A DNA stretch of 64,000 nucleotides from Vitellaria paradoxa. Taxonomy: Eukaryota; Streptophyta; Magnoliopsida; Ericales; Sapotaceae. The translations under genes and the position numbers were made by a program. The stretch spans positions 3,479,062-3,543,061 of the forward strand of contig CM034241.1 of the NCBI GenBank assembly GCA_019916065.1. The letters are read 5' to 3'. The notes below the pieces were generated by a model. It saw only the letters and a program-made list of their open reading frames with translations. It ran no database searches and was not told where the DNA came from. This document shows positions 60,929 through 64,000 of this stretch, in pieces; position 1 is the first letter of the stretch, and each line of letters opens with the position of its first letter.

Positions 60929-63498
60929 TTACCATATAAACCTCTGAATCCCAGGCTCGTGATCCCACTTGAATGGACGAAATAAGAACATAAACAACGT
61001 GAAGATATTGATGGCAACATAAAGGATCCCCATGAGAAGCCAACTTTTATAATCGTCATCGCAAGAATGGAGAATTAAGAAGAAAAAGGGTATGGTGTAG
61101 TATCGGAACTCTATTAATGGTGCAGGAACAAGGACTGCGGCACAAGCCAAGAAATAAATCAGCACCCAGATTTTCTTTTGAGACCTTGCTGCTGACAGAG
61201 AAATAAAAACAGTTATTCAATGCAATTGAAACAAGAAAAAAATGTTGCCACTGCCTAAAATTAGTACTGACCTAAGATAGTGACGACAGAAAACCATGAG
61301 TAAACATATAGCGGGACCAGAAGATACTTCATTAACTGATGAGCGTTGATAACCTTCCGCCAAAGGTAGAAGGGATAGTGTCGATTGTCGGCAAGAAGAT
61401 AAGGGTGAGCTATGCTGCAAGAGTCACGATGCAATGTCATCAAATATCACTAAAATTCATAGTAATGCAATGTTTGTGTTGTATTGGGCTGCAAATCTTG
61501 TAAATCTTTGCTTTACCGTAATAGAAGTACGAAATATTCAATAATGTAAGTAGAAAAAACGAAAATTGGGCTGACAGATGCACATTAGGACTACAGTTGC
61601 AAAAATCACTTCAAAGATGATGATTGACATTAGAGCTCGTCAATGGAATGCACTAAATAGCACATCTCACACATGCACCATGTGCATAAGATGGAACTAG
61701 TCAATATCTCAATTCAATGCAAGCCAATGACTAAAATTTTGAGGGACAAACTCATTAAAAAGTAAAAATAAAATAAATCCCCGTTATAGTTTGGTTGGTG
61801 TGTTTAGAAGGTCAGCTGATCTGACCTGAAGAAGTGCACTGAAAGGAAACCAGCAGCAAGGGCCATCAACCATTGAAAGAAACCAAGCAGCTTGTTCTTC
61901 CCAAATGACCGGACCAGAACCGCAAATTGACGTAAAGTGAAGTGGAAAGGAGCCATAAACAGAGCAGAAACTAGACTAAAATACATTACTTGTGCAAAAT
62001 GTGGAGAAACTGCATGAGCTTCTTTTGCACCTGCATTTTCAAGACGCGGAATAAGAAATAAATCACTTATTGGTTATTTAGTTCTAATTAGCTCTAATAA
62101 ATTTAAGAAAATGGAATTAGTTTTGAAATAAAAACATATGTTTAAAAAAGAAGCAAAGGTGGCTGTTTCACCAAGTACAACACCCCCATTCCAACGGACA
62201 AAAGCAGCAAAAGCCACCAAAATTGTCAAGAAAGGACTAAAGGAGACCAAAAGCTTCCACTTAAGAAGCCATGCCATTAGAAGGATTTCTTGAATCTCAT
62301 CAACAAAACCTGCAAAGAAAACAATGACAAAAAGGCAAGTTAGCATTGAAACCAAAAATCATACAAAGCCACGGGCAAGATAAACCATGAGTAAGTCTCG
62401 GAGTTGCAAGTGATATCTCAAATTTAGACTTGTACCCACTTATCCCACCATATAATGCTAAAAATCTTGATTATCAGAAAAATTAAGCAAAATACAGAAA
62501 CTCCTCAACTTTGATGTAAAAGTTGCAAAATGTCCAAATTCTAATGTTGCAAGATGCTACCTCAAGACGCAAGATATAAAGGTATCTTTTTAAACTATCC
62601 TTAATTTTTCCTTTTTCTTACTTGCCCTATTTCTTTTTCATTTTCATCTTTTTCCCTCCTAGTATGGTGAATCAGCTCAACTCGCAATTGATACTGTCAG
62701 AATAAGTTAGGAAATATGTAGGTCACACAAAATGGAATTTACTATCTGATTGGGCCATAGTTTAAACCAGGAAACCTTCAATATGGAACCCATCAATCTG
62801 TGAGTCAACATGACAGTTTTTTTTTTTTTGGTAAGTAGTCAACATGACACTTTAGCTGCATATCAGCTACAGTTTGAAACTTTGAAGAGAGATCCTCAAG
62901 TTAAGGTTCAAAAATCACCATTCAGGTGTCAAGAAATTATGAAGGCTCTGGCATCAAACAATAGAATCCTCAGGACCTCAGCTACATTTAAATGAATTTG
63001 TAGCATTGGTTTGACTTTGTACACGCTACACTATGTTCAAAATAGTAGAGCAATTCAAGTAATAGAAAACGATCATCACTACAACCGGGCTTTATTTTTA
63101 AGAAATACATACCCCCCAACTATTGGAAAGCTTGTTCTCTACATGATTGATGCAGGAGATAGACACTCTGAACTTATCAAACGCTGTACAAATGAATAGA
63201 AATTCATGTGAGAAAGAGGCAAAGAACCTGCTGAAAAATTTGTGGAATGAGAACTTCTTTGAATAGAATTGTTGACGGTATCCACACCATTACCAACACT
63301 TCTCTTTCTCAGGTTGGAGCTTCCAGTGACACCTTTATCATGAGCTAACCGACCGTCTTTCTTGGTGAGTAAATCATAATCATCTAATTGCACCTTTTCT
63401 TTTCTACACGCTAGAGTCAAATCTATAACCCCAATGCACGCAACAAAAAGAACCCATATAATATTTGTCTGCCGTATGAATACAGCAAAAAACCCAAG
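60929..63498 (-). CDS. ALG10: Dol-P-Glc:Glc2Man9GlcNAc2-PP-Dol alpha-1,2-glucosyltransferase (ALG10/DIE2 family), 3' part
   Basis: Five joined exons on minus: 63498-63228, 62309-62172, 62030-61826, 61414-61272 and 61191-60929. All are GT-AG with matching phase, giving 339 residues to TAA. Earlier exons lie beyond the right edge, since the family is usually around 470-510 aa. Marks: LGFFAVFIRQTNIIWVLFV (membrane segment with the RQTNIIW family motif), a polar loop, FVRWNGGVVLG then AKEAHAVSPHFAQVMYFS, AHPYLLADNRHYPFYLWRKV, EFRYYTIPFFFLILHS and a C-terminal FKWDHEPGIQRFIW. ALG10 is a multipass ER protein that adds the last glucose to the lipid-linked oligosaccharide before transfer to proteins. 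The donor at 63227 (CAG|GTTCTTTG) is weak but the phase fits. Confidence 0.9.
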
Positions 63499-64000
63499 CT
63501 GCAGATAAGTGAGTGATCATCAGTCACCTCATGCATCAAGAAACTAACTGCGACTAAACAGAAAATATTTTGAGTGTATCACAGATATCTTCTATGGATC
63601 TAATATATTCCAAAAGAACTTGCTAGATAGCTTCTCACTTTCTAGATCCTAATTTAACTGGAAGCGATCGTCTGACCGTGGCCCTTCTTTCATCCCTCAC
63701 ACTCGAAGTAATTATGAATTTTTCTCATTTTCTAGATCCTAAGTTAAGCTCTTGAAGCCCTTTAAATGCACCATGCATCAAAAAAGAAGAGACCTTCTTT
63801 CACCCAAGAATCTATTAAATAAATAAAAACCACTATTGCTTTAATGTATTTGGAAGGAACAAGACCACCACATAGAAGAATACCCCGCGTCGAAGCTCAT
63901 TGTGATTCTAGTAAAGGAATTGAAAGAAACCACCCTAATATTTGAGAAACAATCTTTGAAAACCCTGGCTCTCAAAGATAAATTGGAATACCTTCAACCC
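63499..64000 (-). other. ALG10 intron, continuing past the window
   Basis: No ALG10-like coding sequence seen upstream of the acceptor at 63499-63500 (CTGCAG). The next 5' exon is probably outside the window. Confidence 0.5.

Noticed and set aside
1..64000. CRISPR array, prophage, operon or toxin-antitoxin system
   Set aside because: No regularly spaced repeats of that kind and no prokaryotic gene layout; the window is plant nuclear DNA.

Overview
This is nuclear DNA from a flowering plant, most likely a eudicot. It is AT-rich, with intron-split plant genes (U2-type splice sites), a eukaryotic tRNA-Lys gene, plant Ty1/copia and Ty3/gypsy retrotransposons, many MITEs, and AT and GA/CT microsatellites. 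I see no bacterial genes, operons or CRISPR arrays. The species cannot be told from the sequence.

Host genes, left to right: a tRNA-Lys(CTT) gene (1644-1716, minus); a TRM-like (TON1-recruiting-motif, DUF4378) gene of four coding exons predicting 914 aa (3805-8228, minus); a POLTERGEIST-like PP2C phosphatase of four exons and 637 aa (25239-28713, plus); a pectin acetylesterase of twelve exons and 445 aa with its Ser-Asp-His triad intact (31930-44549, minus); and the 3' two thirds of an ALG10 alpha-1,2-glucosyltransferase gene (60929-63498, minus, running off the right edge). I joined the exons by hand from GT-AG sites (one GC-AG) and checked phase at every junction. These genes are unrelated housekeeping, signalling and cell-wall functions. 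The PP2C and pectin acetylesterase genes are convergent.

Two complete LTR retrotransposon insertions dominate the rest. At 16545-19675 is a 3.1-kb non-autonomous copia element. It has 236-bp LTRs with one difference, a CAAAC target duplication and an intact gag. Protease, integrase and most of reverse transcriptase are gone, and a roughly 150-bp antisense fragment of a leucine-rich-repeat receptor-like gene lies at the deletion point. At 44771-56908 is a 12.1-kb Tat-lineage gypsy element, minus strand, with 904-bp LTRs (13 differences by eye), an AGTAT target duplication, a tRNA-Lys primer-binding site, gag-pol with dual RNase H, and an extra intron-containing ORF in antisense to gag-pol. It landed 221 bp upstream of the pectin acetylesterase start codon, in an orientation that points its 3' LTR promoter at that gene.

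The remaining intergenic and intronic DNA is AT-rich and holds at least two MITE families with TTA/TAA target duplications, LINE 3'-end remnants in pectin acetylesterase introns, short tandem duplications and diverged repeats. The most interesting signals are the gene-fragment capture in the copia element, the promoter-proximal gypsy insertion, the spliced antisense ORF, and an octamer (GCCGAGCA) scattered through the whole gypsy element.
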